Notes under the pieces: model-generated
Seen by the model: only the letters and a program-made list of their open reading frames with translations
Told to the model about the DNA's origin: nothing
Database searches by the model: none
Made by a program: the position numbers and the translations under genes
In this document: piece after piece, positions 36,353 to 46,309 of the stretch
How the letters are laid out: each line of letters begins with the position of its first letter
Position numbering within the stretch: position 1 is the first letter of the stretch
NCBI GenBank assembly: GCA_017503645.1
Contig: JAFVSR010000018.1
Coordinates: forward strand, 1 to 64,000
Source: Bacteroidaceae bacterium
GTDB lineage: Bacteria; Bacteroidota; Bacteroidia; Bacteroidales; Bacteroidaceae
DNA: 64,000 nt
Direction of reading: 5' to 3'

Positions 36353-37276
36353 TTATTGGAATAGGTCGGTTGACAGGTAGCGCTCGCCGCAATCGGGCAG
36401 CAGCACCACTATGTTTTTATCTTTGTATTCGGGGCGTTGCATCAGAGAGGCCGCAGCCCATAGCGCTGCGCCCGACGAAAATCCCACAAGCAGCCCTTCG
36501 GTGCGCACAAGCAGGCGCGCAGCCTCCACGGCATCTTCGTTGGTAACGGGAATAACCTCATCAACCACCGTGGCATCGTAAATGGCAGGAACAAAACCTG
36601 CACCTATGCCCTGCAGTTTGTGGGCGCCCTTTTCGCCACCGTTGAGCACTGCCGACGATGCGGGCTCCACACCCACTACCTTTATTGCGGGGTTATACTC
36701 ACGCAATCGGCGGGCCGTGCCGGTGATTGTACCGCCTGTGCCCACACCTGCCACAAAAACATCTACGCAGCCATCGGTGTCGCGCCATATTTCATCGGCC
36801 GTGCTTGTGTGAGCCGCCGGGTTGGCCTCGTTCTCGAATTGTTGTAAAATGATGCTTCCCGGGGTGGCTTCACGCAGTTCCCGGGCCTTGGCTATGGCCC
36901 CTGCCATACCCTCGCTACCGGGGGTGAGCACAAGGCGGGCACCATATGCACGCAACAGGTTCATACGCTCGGCACTCATTGTGTCGGGCATTGTGAGTAT
37001 GAGGTTATACCCCCTTACAGCCGCCACAAGAGCAAGCCCCACACCGGTGTTTCCGCTAGTGGGCTCTATGATGGTGGCACCCGCGCTCAAAAGACCGCGT
37101 TTCTCGGCATCGTTTATCATTGAGAGCGCCGTGCGGTCCTTCACACTGCTGCCCGGGTTGAAGTACTCTATTTTAGCCACAGGCGCGGCGGGCAGAGAGG
37201 CTGCCGCGGCATAGCGCGAGAGGCGAAGCAACGGTGTGCCTCCTATGAGCGACAAGAGGGAATCGGCTATTTTCAT
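36353..37276 (-). CDS. cysK: cysteine synthase A
   Basis: A 307-residue O-acetylserine sulfhydrylase. The PLP lysine K46 is in NPGSSVKDR. TSGNTGVGLA binds the substrate carboxylate. GTGGTITGTARRL forms the PLP phosphate loop, and GFSSGAAL lies near the end. It is followed 6 bp later by cysE, its classical partner in the cysteine synthase complex. Confidence 0.96.
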   Translation of the reverse strand: MKIADSLLSLIGGTPLLRLSRYAAAASLPAAPVAKIEYFNPGSSVKDRTALSMINDAEKRGLLSAGATIIEPTSGNTGVGLALVAAVRGYNLILTMPDTMSAERMNLLRAYGARLVLTPGSEGMAGAIAKARELREATPGSIILQQFENEANPAAHTSTADEIWRDTDGCVDVFVAGVGTGGTITGTARRLREYNPAIKVVGVEPASSAVLNGGEKGAHKLQGIGAGFVPAIYDATVVDEVIPVTNEDAVEAARLLVRTEGLLVGFSSGAALWAAASLMQRPEYKDKNIVVLLPDCGERYLSTDLFQ

Positions 37277-37279
37277 ATT

Positions 37280-37864
37280 CTATGGTATCTGTTTAAGTTC
37301 GTTGTAAAGCCTCTGCACGGGAAGGCCCATCACATTGAAGTAGGAGCCGTCGATAGAGGATATTCCTATGTACCCTATCCACTCCTGCACGCCATACGAG
37401 CCCGCCTTGTCCATAGGGCGGTATTTGGCAATGTAGTAATCAATCTCCTCGGCCGTGAGGGTGGCAAACGTCACCTGCGAACAGGCCACGAAACTGCGCT
37501 GGACACCCCGTGTTGTAATAGTAACACCTGTGAATACCGAATGGGTTTTGCCCGACATAAAATTTAGCATACGGCGGGCATCGGCCTCATCGGCAGGCTT
37601 GCCAAGCGGCTCGCCATCTAACCACACAATGGTGTCGGCTGTTATCACGAGCTCGTCATCGGCCATAAGCGAGCGGTAGGCATCGGCCTTCTTCTTGGAT
37701 ATGTAAAGCGGTATATCACCCCCCTGCAATGCGGGCGGAAACGACTCATCCACATCGGGCAACGTGCGCACCTCGTAGGGAATATCGAGCCCTGCAAGAA
37801 GCTCGCGGCGGCGGGGCGATGCCGACGCTAGGATCACCTTGTACTTTTTTATATTATCGAGCAT
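37280..37864 (-). CDS. maf: Maf-family nucleoside triphosphate pyrophosphatase
   Basis: The protein has 194 residues from MLDNIKKYKVILAS. An ATG 51 bp earlier lies in kdsC and is unlikely. The family hydrolyses dTTP/UTP or modified nucleotides. Signatures are ASASPRRRELL, VDESFPP, ADTIVWLDGEPLGKP, GKTHSVFTGV, and DKAGSYGVQEW. It starts 4 bp after the kdsC stop. Confidence 0.94.
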   Translation of the reverse strand: MLDNIKKYKVILASASPRRRELLAGLDIPYEVRTLPDVDESFPPALQGGDIPLYISKKKADAYRSLMADDELVITADTIVWLDGEPLGKPADEADARRMLNFMSGKTHSVFTGVTITTRGVQRSFVACSQVTFATLTAEEIDYYIAKYRPMDKAGSYGVQEWIGYIGISSIDGSYFNVMGLPVQRLYNELKQIP

Positions 37865-37868
37865 AGCA

Positions 37869-38387
37869 TCACCAACCAAAAGCGTTAGACTCATCCATCC
37901 ACTTACCCTGCGCACGCATCACCTGCTCTATCACATCGCGGCCGCAGCCCTCTCCACCACGCACAGGCGAAATGTAACGGGAAATCTCCTTTATCTCCAC
38001 AGCCGCGTCGGCGGGGCAACAGGGAAGGCCGCACATCTTCATCACCTCGTAGTCGGGGATATCATCGCCCATATAAAGTATCTCCTCGGGTTTCATATCG
38101 TACATTGTCATAAGCTCCTCGAAGCAATCCTTTTTAATGGCGGCACCCAAATAGACATCGGTAATGCCCAAGCCGTTATAGCGAACCTTCACAGCCTCGG
38201 TGCGGGCACCTGTTATTATGGCAACGTGGTAGCCCGCCTTCACGGCAAGCTGCAGTGCGTAACCATCTTTAATATTCACGGTGCGCATAGGTTCACCGCC
38301 CGGGTACATAGTAATTGTTTCGCGGCTCAACACGCCATCCACATCAAAAACCAACCCTTTTATCTTTGTCAAATCGTAGTTTATCAT
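37869..38387 (-). CDS. kdsC: HAD phosphatase, KDO 8-phosphate phosphatase type
   Basis: A 172-residue HAD enzyme without a cap domain. It has FDVDGVLS with the nucleophile Asp15, IITGAR (motif II), the Lys in AIKKDCF, and [11 protein letters not shown] (motif IV). Its length and motifs fit KdsC, which dephosphorylates KDO-8-P in lipopolysaccharide core synthesis. A related sugar-phosphate substrate is possible. Its start overlaps the previous stop by one base. Confidence 0.88.
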   Translation of the reverse strand: MINYDLTKIKGLVFDVDGVLSRETITMYPGGEPMRTVNIKDGYALQLAVKAGYHVAIITGARTEAVKVRYNGLGITDVYLGAAIKKDCFEELMTMYDMKPEEILYMGDDIPDYEVMKMCGLPCCPADAAVEIKEISRYISPVRGGEGCGRDVIEQVMRAQGKWMDESNAFGW

Positions 38388-39193
38388 TATGGTAATATTT
38401 TATTGTTTCCATTATTGTCGCGTGCCGCCTCGGCGGTAATGTAGTCGCTCAGCACAGTATAAATATCCTTCAGCGGCCCGTCAAGCATAGCCTTGTGGGC
38501 ATTCATCACCGCGGCATCGCCCCTGCGTGCAGGGCCCGTCTGCGCATCGCGCGGGTGCAGAGAGTGAACCTTGGCCGCCGTTTCATCCACCAAAGGCAAC
38601 ATAGCATCGAAGGAGAGACCGTTGGCCTCCAACAACCGGGCAGCCATACCATATGCAGCATTGGCAAAATTGCAGGCAAAAACCGCCGCTATGTGCAAAT
38701 AGCGCCTCTGCTCGCTTGTAGCGTGCACCACCTTGTCGGTGAGCATCGATGCCACCCCCGCAAGCAGAGCGGCCACCTGCGGGCAGCACCCCTCCACAAA
38801 AACAGAGATATTTTCGAACGGCACAACACGCTGCTTGCTGAATGTCTGCATAGGGTAGAAAACGCCGTAACGGCCGACACCCGCCACGCGCAGAATATCC
38901 ATAGGAACACTGCCCGCCGTGTGGGCAATTACAGCCGCGGGGAAACGGGCTGCCACCTGCTGCGCCACATCAGGCAAAGCATCGTCGGCCACCGATATTA
39001 TGAATATATCGGCTGCGGGCAACTCGTTTATATCGCAACAGGCAAGGCACCCCACCCTTGTGGCAAGAGCAAAAGCCGACTCCGCGGTGCGGCTCCACAC
39101 AGCCACAGGCGGTACCCCCGCCGCAGCAAGAGCCACGCCAAGCGAGGTGGCAAGATTGCCTGCCCCCACAAGCACCACACTACTCCTGTCCAC
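38387..39193 (-). CDS. Rossmann-like, DUF2520-containing NAD(P)-binding protein
   Basis: About 268 residues from a GTG at 39193. The only upstream ATG (39241) would overlap the nitroreductase gene by 62 bp, and a GTG at 39178 is also possible. The N-terminal dinucleotide fold is [17 protein letters not shown]. The middle shows [12 protein letters not shown] and [17 protein letters not shown], typical of the F420/ProC-like DUF2520 family whose substrate is unknown. It is packed between nitroreductase and kdsC. Confidence 0.82.
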   Translation of the reverse strand: MDRSSVVLVGAGNLATSLGVALAAAGVPPVAVWSRTAESAFALATRVGCLACCDINELPAADIFIISVADDALPDVAQQVAARFPAAVIAHTAGSVPMDILRVAGVGRYGVFYPMQTFSKQRVVPFENISVFVEGCCPQVAALLAGVASMLTDKVVHATSEQRRYLHIAAVFACNFANAAYGMAARLLEANGLSFDAMLPLVDETAAKVHSLHPRDAQTGPARRGDAAVMNAHKAMLDGPLKDIYTVLSDYITAEAARDNNGNNKILP

Positions 39194-39719
39194 CGAACTT
39201 TCCAATGTGTACCTTCTCCCACTGCATCTTCTCCTCGTCAAAGGGCTTGGCCTCGCGTGCCTTGTGCCCCACAGCCACTACCGACAACACCGCGTAGTGC
39301 GAGGGAATATCCAACAAACGCCTTACATTATCCTCGGCCGATGCTCCGTCGGCACTCTTGCGGCAACGCATCTGCACCCAGCAAGAGCCCAACCCCATAG
39401 ACTGCGCCGCAAGCTGAATGATGATGGTGGCAACCGAGCAATCCTCAATCCACACATCGGTTTTGGTAGTGTCGCCCAGAACCACTATCGCCATAGCCGC
39501 GCCCTCCAGAAGAGCCGCGCCCTGTGCCTTGCACACCGACAGCGCCTTCAGCACCTCCTTGTCCTCCACAAGCACAAACTCCCAGGGGTTATACCTGTGG
39601 CCCGACGGCGACATAAGAGCCGCACGCAACAAGTTGCACACCGCCTCTTTATCCACAGGCTCGTCGGTAAAAAGGCGACAACTGCGCCTGTTCTTCAGTA
39701 TATCGAAATAGTTATTCAT
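39180..39719 (-). CDS. nitroreductase-family flavoprotein
   Basis: A 179-residue FMN-binding oxidoreductase. It begins FDILKNRRSCRLFTDEPVDKE, the FMN phosphate-contact region, and contains PSGHRYNPWEFVLVED, QLAAQSMGLGSCWVQMR and a C-terminal VVAVGHKAREAKP. The substrate is unknown. It is the first gene of a six-gene unit running to cysE. Confidence 0.9.
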   Translation of the reverse strand: MNNYFDILKNRRSCRLFTDEPVDKEAVCNLLRAALMSPSGHRYNPWEFVLVEDKEVLKALSVCKAQGAALLEGAAMAIVVLGDTTKTDVWIEDCSVATIIIQLAAQSMGLGSCWVQMRCRKSADGASAEDNVRRLLDIPSHYAVLSVVAVGHKAREAKPFDEEKMQWEKVHIGKFGGQE

Positions 39720-39743
39720 AAGTCATTATCATTTTTCAATTTG

Positions 39744-39774
39744 CGAAGATATAATAATCTGCGTAAACACCAAA
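39744..39774 (-). promoter_or_regulatory. promoter of the nitroreductase-to-cysE operon
   Basis: On the minus strand TTTG (39771-39774), exactly 19 bp, then TATCTTCG (39744-39751). The start codon is 25 bp downstream. Confidence 0.7.
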
Positions 39775-39877
39775 AAAAGAGCTGTTGTAAAAACAAAAAG
39801 CAGAAAAAACAACTACAGTTGTAACACAACGGGGTTTTTGCCGTCATACCTATAAAAAGCAACAAAAACCAAGCATT

Positions 39878-40987
39878 ATGAAGTACTTTGCACTAATCAT
39901 CGCATTCATCTGCAGCATACAGCTGCCGGCACAAAACAATTTAAGGAAGCTCAACAAACAGGAAAGAGAAAAATACCTTGTGGAAAAAGCAAAAGAGGTG
40001 GTGCTGAACTTCGGCCCCGCATATTACCGCGAATACGGCACCCCCGAAATATCCAAAGCCCGCAAATTCAAGAGAGAGGAGAGATGGGAAGAATTCGCCG
40101 GCAAGCGGTACTACACGGTAACACTTCCCTATGACAAAACCAAAGAGCAACTCGCCTGGAGCTATGCCGCCGAGGTTGATATATGGGAAGAGAACGGCGA
40201 GCCGCAAGGAGTGATGTTCGGCTATGGTATGGGCATTCATTTCCTCGACACACCATACAAAGAGAGGGTTGAACGAGGAATAAAGCCGGAGGAGCAGGCA
40301 CCATACTTTTGCGGCCAGGAGTGCGACCTCATAATGCACCTCACCGACTCACCCGCCTACTACAGCAACCAAATAAAGGAGAAACGGGGTGTCGTGTGCA
40401 CCCTGCCCCACCGTGCGGTACTCTTCACAGAAGGGAAACCCGAATACTACTTCACATTCGGCAAAGCAACCGAAGAGCACCCCACCCGCCCCATATTCAA
40501 CGGCGGCCCCCTTGTGAACCTGCAAGACGATTTTTCGGTTGTGATAATGGAACTGAACAGCGAGCAGAAGCCCACCCCCGAAGCCTACCCCGCCGAGCGC
40601 ACATACGGCACCCCCATATCCACGAGCTACCTGTTAAGCAACAGCGGCACCCCGTGTGCCGGGCAACTGGAAAAGGCAACCTGCCTGCGAGCCCGCCACG
40701 AACAGATGCTGGAAAACCACGAGCTCACGCAAACAACCAACTGCCACCACATATACATTGTGGAGCTGCCCAATGTAAAGAACATCGAGGTACACAACCG
40801 CCACACCGGAATACCCTGTTCCAAAACCATTACCGACCTTGTCGCAAAAGCCGCAAAATGCTACAGCGTGGAATTCTGCAAACAGACAGCCTGCAAGCCC
40901 CTCATAATGCTGTTTTTCATACACAACAGCAACACCCCCATCGAGGAGTGTGTGGCGCAGATAGCGCAGTATATAAAGTTTGAATAG
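39878..40987 (+). CDS. exported protein of unknown function
   Basis: A 369-residue protein with signal peptide 1-18 (ending QLPAQ). No family is recognised. Residues ~20-130 are charged and rich in Lys/Glu (KLNKQEREKYLVEKAKEVV, TYREY). Cysteines are spread through the chain (CGQECDL, TPCAGQLEKATC, TNCHH, CKQTACK), which suggests disulfides or a metal site in the periplasm. The end FFIHNSNTPIEECVAQIAQYIKF looks like a small alpha-beta element. It is monocistronic and convergent with the DUF4143 ATPase gene. Confidence 0.75.
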   Translation: MKYFALIIAFICSIQLPAQNNLRKLNKQEREKYLVEKAKEVVLNFGPAYYREYGTPEISKARKFKREERWEEFAGKRYYTVTLPYDKTKEQLAWSYAAEVDIWEENGEPQGVMFGYGMGIHFLDTPYKERVERGIKPEEQAPYFCGQECDLIMHLTDSPAYYSNQIKEKRGVVCTLPHRAVLFTEGKPEYYFTFGKATEEHPTRPIFNGGPLVNLQDDFSVVIMELNSEQKPTPEAYPAERTYGTPISTSYLLSNSGTPCAGQLEKATCLRARHEQMLENHELTQTTNCHHIYIVELPNVKNIEVHNRHTGIPCSKTITDLVAKAAKCYSVEFCKQTACKPLIMLFFIHNSNTPIEECVAQIAQYIKFE

Positions 40988-41031
40988 AAAAGCATAATAT
41001 TCCCAATTACGCAATTCGTGGAAATAACAAA

Positions 41032-41086
41032 TTTCACATAATCACATATAAAAACAGAGCCATTTTTCACATAATCACATATAAAA
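41032..41086. repeat. 22-bp direct repeats 3' of the DUF4143 ATPase gene
   Basis: TTTCACATAATCACATATAA occurs at 41032 and 41065 (22 bp identical with the next AA). A third, shorter TTTTCACATAATC lies in the loop of the following hairpin and TTTCACATTTTCCC at ~41130. Confidence 0.85.
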
Positions 41087-41117
41087 CGGGGTGGATTTTC
41101 ACATAATCCACCCCGTT
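41083..41117. terminator. bidirectional terminator
   Basis: A 14-bp stem AAACGGGGTGGATT / AATCCACCCCGTTT has a 7-nt loop TTCACAT that carries the repeat motif. It is placed between two convergent genes and has T runs on both strands. Confidence 0.85.
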
Positions 41118-41150
41118 TTTGCCGCAAATTTCACATTTTCCCATAAAAAG

Positions 41151-42545
41151 CTAAGCCAACAAGCTAAAATCAATATCCGGAATCATAAAATCCGCAAGAC
41201 TATCCTTAATAAGGAATCCCATATAAAGAGGTATGGTAAGAACCTCTTCTTCGCGCCCCACATTATATTTTCCAAGCTTGATAGCATTATTGATATGATA
41301 GATATTTTTGTTCTTCAATACCGTTCTTAGACTTTTTGTTTTGCCGGTTTTCGCCTTTACTTCAAGTACCACACATTCACCCTTATATCGTACAAGGAAA
41401 TCCAATTCCAGACCACTATCCTTTTGGAAATAGTACAATTTCTGCCCCGTCTTGCAGAGGAAATCAGCCATAAGATTTTCAAATATAGCACCCTTATACC
41501 CAAGAAGATTGCCTTTTAGGATATCAGCCTGAGTACCATAGTCAAGCATAGCCACAAGAAGTCCTATATCCGCAGTATATAGCTTAAAGCACTCTTTGAT
41601 AGAGTTCCCCGCGAGCGGCAACTCCGTAATCTGCGTATTGTAGCACCTTTGAACCAAGCCTGCATCCTCAAGCCACTGAATACAACCTATATATTGAGAA
41701 GACCTTGCACCCTTACGAACAACGGAATATTGGAATTTTTTATTCTCTTTTGCAAGTTGTTTGGGAATAGACTCAAAACACTCGCGAATACGAGGTTTAT
41801 CTGCATCATCGGCATACTTTACCATATCCTCCTCATACTCAGCGATAATGTTACGCTGAATTTTATATGTAAGTTCAATATTCTTAGTTTCAAGGAATGT
41901 GTTCACCACTTCGGGCAATCCACCCACAATGACATATCTATGGAGCAACTCCATCATCGCATTATGAATACCATCGGGGACAACAGTTTCTTTCTCAAAA
42001 CACGATTTCAGCGTATCAATAACAATGTCATCAATACCATTTGCCCACAAAAACTCTTCAAAATCCAAAGGATGCATTTCTACAACCGTTTCATATCCAA
42101 CGGGAATTGAATCCTGCCCCTCATCTGCTTTTGTTATATTTCCGCCATACCCTCTCACGCCCAAAAGAGAACCCGTTGCAACAACATCGAAACGGCCATC
42201 TATTTGAAAAGACTTCAAAGCTGTTCTTGCCTCCCTGCACTCTTGAATTTCATCAAGTATAATGCAAGTCTTTCCTTTAACAAAGCGACTACCGGGAATC
42301 AAAGCCGACAAGTTGAGAATAATGGTATCAACATCAATATTACCGGTAAAAGCAGATTTTTTATCCGGTTCAAGGATAAAGTTCATATATACCACACTCT
42401 CGTAATTCTCCTTTGCAAATTTCTGTACAATATACGTTTTTCCACATTGGCGAATACCTTTGATCACAAGCGGTTTCTTGGCTCCGGAGTTCTTCCAGTC
42501 AACCAAAACAGACTCAATTTTTCTTTTAAGCATCGTATTTATCAT
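41151..42545 (-). CDS. AAA ATPase with DUF4143 C-terminal nuclease-like domain
   Basis: A 464-residue protein. The Walker A motif is KGIRQCGKTY (K36), with ILDEIQE as Walker B and a sensor-like VATGSLLG. The C-terminal DUF4143 domain has a PD-(D/E)XK-like GLELDFLVRYKGECVVLEVKAK. The family is abundant in Bacteroidota. Its role is unknown; suggestions include regulation or defence. A second Met (residue 5, 42533) is an equally good start. It is flanked on both sides by iterated repeats. Confidence 0.9.
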   Translation of the reverse strand: MINTMLKRKIESVLVDWKNSGAKKPLVIKGIRQCGKTYIVQKFAKENYESVVYMNFILEPDKKSAFTGNIDVDTIILNLSALIPGSRFVKGKTCIILDEIQECREARTALKSFQIDGRFDVVATGSLLGVRGYGGNITKADEGQDSIPVGYETVVEMHPLDFEEFLWANGIDDIVIDTLKSCFEKETVVPDGIHNAMMELLHRYVIVGGLPEVVNTFLETKNIELTYKIQRNIIAEYEEDMVKYADDADKPRIRECFESIPKQLAKENKKFQYSVVRKGARSSQYIGCIQWLEDAGLVQRCYNTQITELPLAGNSIKECFKLYTADIGLLVAMLDYGTQADILKGNLLGYKGAIFENLMADFLCKTGQKLYYFQKDSGLELDFLVRYKGECVVLEVKAKTGKTKSLRTVLKNKNIYHINNAIKLGKYNVGREEEVLTIPLYMGFLIKDSLADFMIPDIDFSLLA

Positions 42546-42561
42546 TTACTTCGCCGGCAAA

Positions 42562-42680
42562 TTTACACTTTTTCCAACGAATAACAAGGGGTTCATTACA
42601 CTTTTTCAAGGGAATAGCGAGCAAACGTTTACACTTTTTCCAACGAATAACAAGGGGTTCATTACACTTTTTCAAGGGAA
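42562..42680. repeat. two identical 53-bp direct repeats 5' of the DUF4143 ATPase gene
   Basis: Copies at 42562-42614 and 42628-42680 are separated by 13 bp. Each contains TTACACTTTTTC twice, so the short motif is present four times between the ATPase gene and its upstream neighbour. Confidence 0.9.
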
Positions 42681-42700
42681 ATAGAAAAAATATGCTTTAT

Positions 42701-44386
42701 TTACACATTATCCGTCCGGCAATTTTCCTTGTTTTCAATGCCGCTTATTTTGTCCAGCATTTCATTCATAAAATCCACGTCATACTCGCATTCAAGAAAT
42801 TTATTCAGTTCCTCTTTTGTAGCATCATACATTTTATACTTAAACATTTGATTGATATAAATACGATTTATCTGCATAAATACAAAATCCGCCATATCGT
42901 GTGCAGACTCGTCATCCGCTTCTTTTATCATATCAAATGCAGCAGAGCGCAAGCCCTCCAATGCCTCTATAGCCCTTGCTCCACCTACCTGTGAAACGCA
43001 ACAAGCAAAAAAGAAAAGAGGTGTGGGGAATTTGGCACTTTCCACAACGGGCTCAAGGTAGATATACGCAGCATCGGGCATATTAAGTTGCATATATGTA
43101 TAACCAATCATATAAGACACGTTAAGAAACATCTCCTTCATACAATCCTCTTGCAAGCTATGCAAGTTGTTGTACACTCTTTTCAAATAAGGTAATGCCT
43201 GCAGGAAATTATTGTCGTTAAAAAGTTTCAGCCCCCAATAATAATTGAGGCGGTTCTGCTCGTCGAGCGCCTGAACGGCCGAGGGAATTCCCCCCTCGGC
43301 TGCATTCTCACGCATATCCTCTATCATATATTTTGCCTCCCACACGTCTTCTTTTTCGCTTGTTAGGCGTACCTCTATTGCTGTTCTAAAACAGATGGGC
43401 GCATAACCCCATCCGGTAACATCGCTGCCATTGCGGGCAACGGTCATAAGGTAAAGAATGTGTTTCTCGTCACCACCGGCCTTTTTCTGAAGGTCTATCG
43501 TGAGTGATTCTTTTTCAAAATCAAGCAATAGAGTAAATCTATTATGCAAAGTGTGATTCTTCGCCACATAGTCTTTTATATCGAAAGTGAGCACCTCCTC
43601 GGCATTAGAAAGCATTTCCACATTGCTACCACAAATAATTCTCATCCCCTCCAAGCACCCCATATCCACATTGGGCGAAAGTGCAAGAATATTTGCTATG
43701 GTAAGCCGTCCATCGTCACTTTCAACAGCCAAATCTTTTGCAGCAGCCACCTCGGCTTTGTAGCAATTATAGTATATCTTGTGATGAGCATCCCTTATGA
43801 GATGCTGCACGTTCGCACCATCTTCCTCATTATCCACAGCCTGCATTCTCCCGTGAAACTCCCGTGATATCTCAAAAGGTTCATCAAGCAAAGTTCTTAA
43901 TATTTCCACGCATTCGTTTATTGTGGTGGGGGCAACAAACAGGAAGCTGCAGCTTGCTTGTATTGGTTTTTCCGCCTCGTTGTCATAAGCTAAATAGGTG
44001 CTCCAATTATACTTCAGATTGAGACTGTTTATCACCCTATATGCCTTTCTTGCGTTCTCATGCTTTAATTCTGCAAACCCCGGAAATATCACATTGAAAG
44101 TTTGGTTATTCTCGGCAAAATTAAAATTAAATTTGCCTCCACGAAAGTTCACCCAATAACGAGCACCTTCGGTATAAAAAATTTCCACACCAAGCTCCTT
44201 GAACAACTGCTCACGAAACGTTTGTATAGGCATTTGATCGATGGCTCGTTTATCGCCAAATCTTGTTTCGTAACTCAAATTGTTTTTCCAAAAGTCTTGT
44301 AAAAATTCCCAAATACGTACAATAACATAAATTATTCCACCACCTAAAAATACAAAGAATAATACTTTATATAAAAATTCGCTCAT
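42701..44386 (-). CDS. membrane-anchored protein with C-terminal TPR-like region
   Basis: A 561-residue protein. One transmembrane helix lies near the N-terminus (VLFFVFLGGGIIYVIVRI, residues ~8-25), and the remainder is probably cytoplasmic. Residues ~50-350 show mixed alpha-beta structure with no known motif. Residues ~370-520 resemble helical TPR repeats (LNYYWGLKLFNDNNFLQALPYLKRVY, MIGYTYMQLNMPDAAYIYLEPVV). I do not recognise a family. The neighbouring gene on the same strand also encodes TPR repeats. Confidence 0.75.
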   Translation of the reverse strand: MSEFLYKVLFFVFLGGGIIYVIVRIWEFLQDFWKNNLSYETRFGDKRAIDQMPIQTFREQLFKELGVEIFYTEGARYWVNFRGGKFNFNFAENNQTFNVIFPGFAELKHENARKAYRVINSLNLKYNWSTYLAYDNEAEKPIQASCSFLFVAPTTINECVEILRTLLDEPFEISREFHGRMQAVDNEEDGANVQHLIRDAHHKIYYNCYKAEVAAAKDLAVESDDGRLTIANILALSPNVDMGCLEGMRIICGSNVEMLSNAEEVLTFDIKDYVAKNHTLHNRFTLLLDFEKESLTIDLQKKAGGDEKHILYLMTVARNGSDVTGWGYAPICFRTAIEVRLTSEKEDVWEAKYMIEDMRENAAEGGIPSAVQALDEQNRLNYYWGLKLFNDNNFLQALPYLKRVYNNLHSLQEDCMKEMFLNVSYMIGYTYMQLNMPDAAYIYLEPVVESAKFPTPLFFFACCVSQVGGARAIEALEGLRSAAFDMIKEADDESAHDMADFVFMQINRIYINQMFKYKMYDATKEELNKFLECEYDVDFMNEMLDKISGIENKENCRTDNV

Positions 44387-44557
44387 AGCAATAGTACAAA
44401 GATTAATTAATATTCAGAAATCGTTTGAATTTATCCCCCAAGGTCTTCACACGAGCAAGCACAAAAGCCGTACCAAATACGAGCGTATGTCATTTGTTTA
44501 ATAATCAATAAATTACTATTCCTCTATCACCTGCGCTTTATACTTCTCAATAAGTCG

Positions 44558-46150
44558 CTAGAAATCACTGCGTTCCCTTATAGAGTCCATATCATTATCA
44601 TTCTCTATGTGAACGAATGCGCGATAACCCTTTTCAAGCGCTGTGGCAAGAGCTGCCACAGCCTCGTCGCCGCACCCCATACGCGCAAGCAGGCAAGCCT
44701 TGTCATAATAATAACCACAATAGTCATCTGTAGCCTTCAACACTTTGTCCATCCACTGCAAAGCCTCTTTGTTCTTGCCGGTAAAGTGCAGGGCAAAGTG
44801 TCGGCAGCTACCCTCTTCGGCAATGGTATCCATTCGCAGCACCTGCTCAAAATCGGCTTGCGCCTTGGCCGTTTCGCCACGTTTCAGATACTGCTCACCA
44901 CGCATAAGATAGATATAAGCATAATCGTCACCCGCCTCAACGCCCTTGTTGTAGTCACGCATAGCAGCTTCATCATCGCCCATAAGTTCATAGCACCAAC
45001 CGCGCAGATAGTAATAAATTGTGGTAGTGGCATTTTCATCCCCCTCCAACGAACAGAGCAGTTCAATGGCCTCATTGTACTTGCCCATCAACCGCAGATA
45101 GTCGGCCTTCAACATCACAAGAAGCGGCTTTGCATCTTCATCCCCGGGAGCAATAGTCTCTATGGCTTTGCCTATCTCACTTACCGCCTTATCATATTGC
45201 CCTAGTTCCTTGTAACACGTGCCACGCAAATAATATGTTTCGGAAATTGCACCAAAATCCTCTTCATAAGCATTCATCACCGTGATAGCATATTTATACT
45301 CCTTATTAAAAACAGTCAATGCTACAAGCAACTTCCTCAGGCCGGGTATTTGTGCGCCTGTCAGCAATTCATACTGCTCTATTTTTGAAATGGAATAGGG
45401 CAAATCCTTGCAAAACACCGACAAAATGTATTCATCTTCGTAATCAAGAGAGGCTTGCAGAAACAGCATCGCATCGTCGATAGCCTTTTTCGTTTCGCCC
45501 ATCTTGTCATAAGTTCTCACGCGATAAAAAAGAGCTTTGCTATTGGTTGGCTCAAGTTCTATTATCCCATCGAGCAATGCAAGGGCTTTTTCACCTTCGC
45601 CACGCATCATCGCGTTGCGCGCAAGACCTATGGCCGCATTTGTCTCCCAGCCTTTGCAATCTATCAACATCATATAGTCGATGTCGGCATTTACGTAGTC
45701 GCCCAAATAATGATATGCATCGGCGCGGCCATACAGCACATTGGGCATAATGGAATCCACGTCATTTTCCGCTATGAGGTCGTATAGCGTGTTATAGCAA
45801 TCCACTGCACTCGGGTAATTGCCCACATAAATATTTATCGCTCCTTTCCATAGAAGGATGCTCGTTTTTTTGTACTTACAGCCCTCGCTCCAATTTGCAA
45901 TGGCATTTTCCACATCTGCGGCAGCATTTTCCGGCATATCCAAATTAAAATGTGCCTGTGCCCGCAAAAAGAGAGCATCGGCCGATGTGGGGTGCTTGTC
46001 GATGTAAGCGTCAAGCCGTTTCAACGCCTCTTCGTTTTGGTTGTTTGTAATCAACTCGTCAATCTCATCGAGTTTTGCGGTTTTCTGCGATGTACACGCC
46101 ACTATGCTTGTTAAAAGAGCAATGGCGAAAAGAAAGATTGTGTTTTTCAT
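44558..46150 (-). CDS. TPR-repeat lipoprotein, probably shortened by a late nonsense codon
   Basis: A 530-residue protein with lipobox LLTSIVAC (Cys19). It has about a dozen tetratricopeptide repeats from residue 25 to 500 (ADALFLRAQAHFNLDMPENA, YLRGTCYKELGQYDKAV, YLMRGEQYLKRGETAKAQADF), a scaffold for protein contacts. The frame stops at TAG (44558-44560) after RSDF but then continues RLIEKYKAQVIEE to a second stop. The lost tail has the look of a normal TPR ending, so the TAG may be a recent substitution. The partner is unknown. Confidence 0.8.
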   Translation of the reverse strand: MKNTIFLFAIALLTSIVACTSQKTAKLDEIDELITNNQNEEALKRLDAYIDKHPTSADALFLRAQAHFNLDMPENAAADVENAIANWSEGCKYKKTSILLWKGAINIYVGNYPSAVDCYNTLYDLIAENDVDSIMPNVLYGRADAYHYLGDYVNADIDYMMLIDCKGWETNAAIGLARNAMMRGEGEKALALLDGIIELEPTNSKALFYRVRTYDKMGETKKAIDDAMLFLQASLDYEDEYILSVFCKDLPYSISKIEQYELLTGAQIPGLRKLLVALTVFNKEYKYAITVMNAYEEDFGAISETYYLRGTCYKELGQYDKAVSEIGKAIETIAPGDEDAKPLLVMLKADYLRLMGKYNEAIELLCSLEGDENATTTIYYYLRGWCYELMGDDEAAMRDYNKGVEAGDDYAYIYLMRGEQYLKRGETAKAQADFEQVLRMDTIAEEGSCRHFALHFTGKNKEALQWMDKVLKATDDYCGYYYDKACLLARMGCGDEAVAALATALEKGYRAFVHIENDNDMDSIRERSDF

Positions 46151-46309
46151 GGTATTATGTTTTTTTGTTAAATTCTAATGCAAATTTTATAAAAAACAGA
46201 AGTATGATAAAGCATTTAATTGTATAATGTACGAAAAGAGCGTGAGAGCGTATGAAATGCTTGTCGCCTTGCAATTTGGAATAATTCATTTTGCTGCTTG
46301 GCTATTTCA

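Noticed and set aside
42562..42680. Possible CRISPR array from the two 53-bp repeats
   Set aside because: There are only two copies, a 13-bp spacer, repeats longer than usual, and no cas genes. No CRISPR array is seen anywhere in the window.
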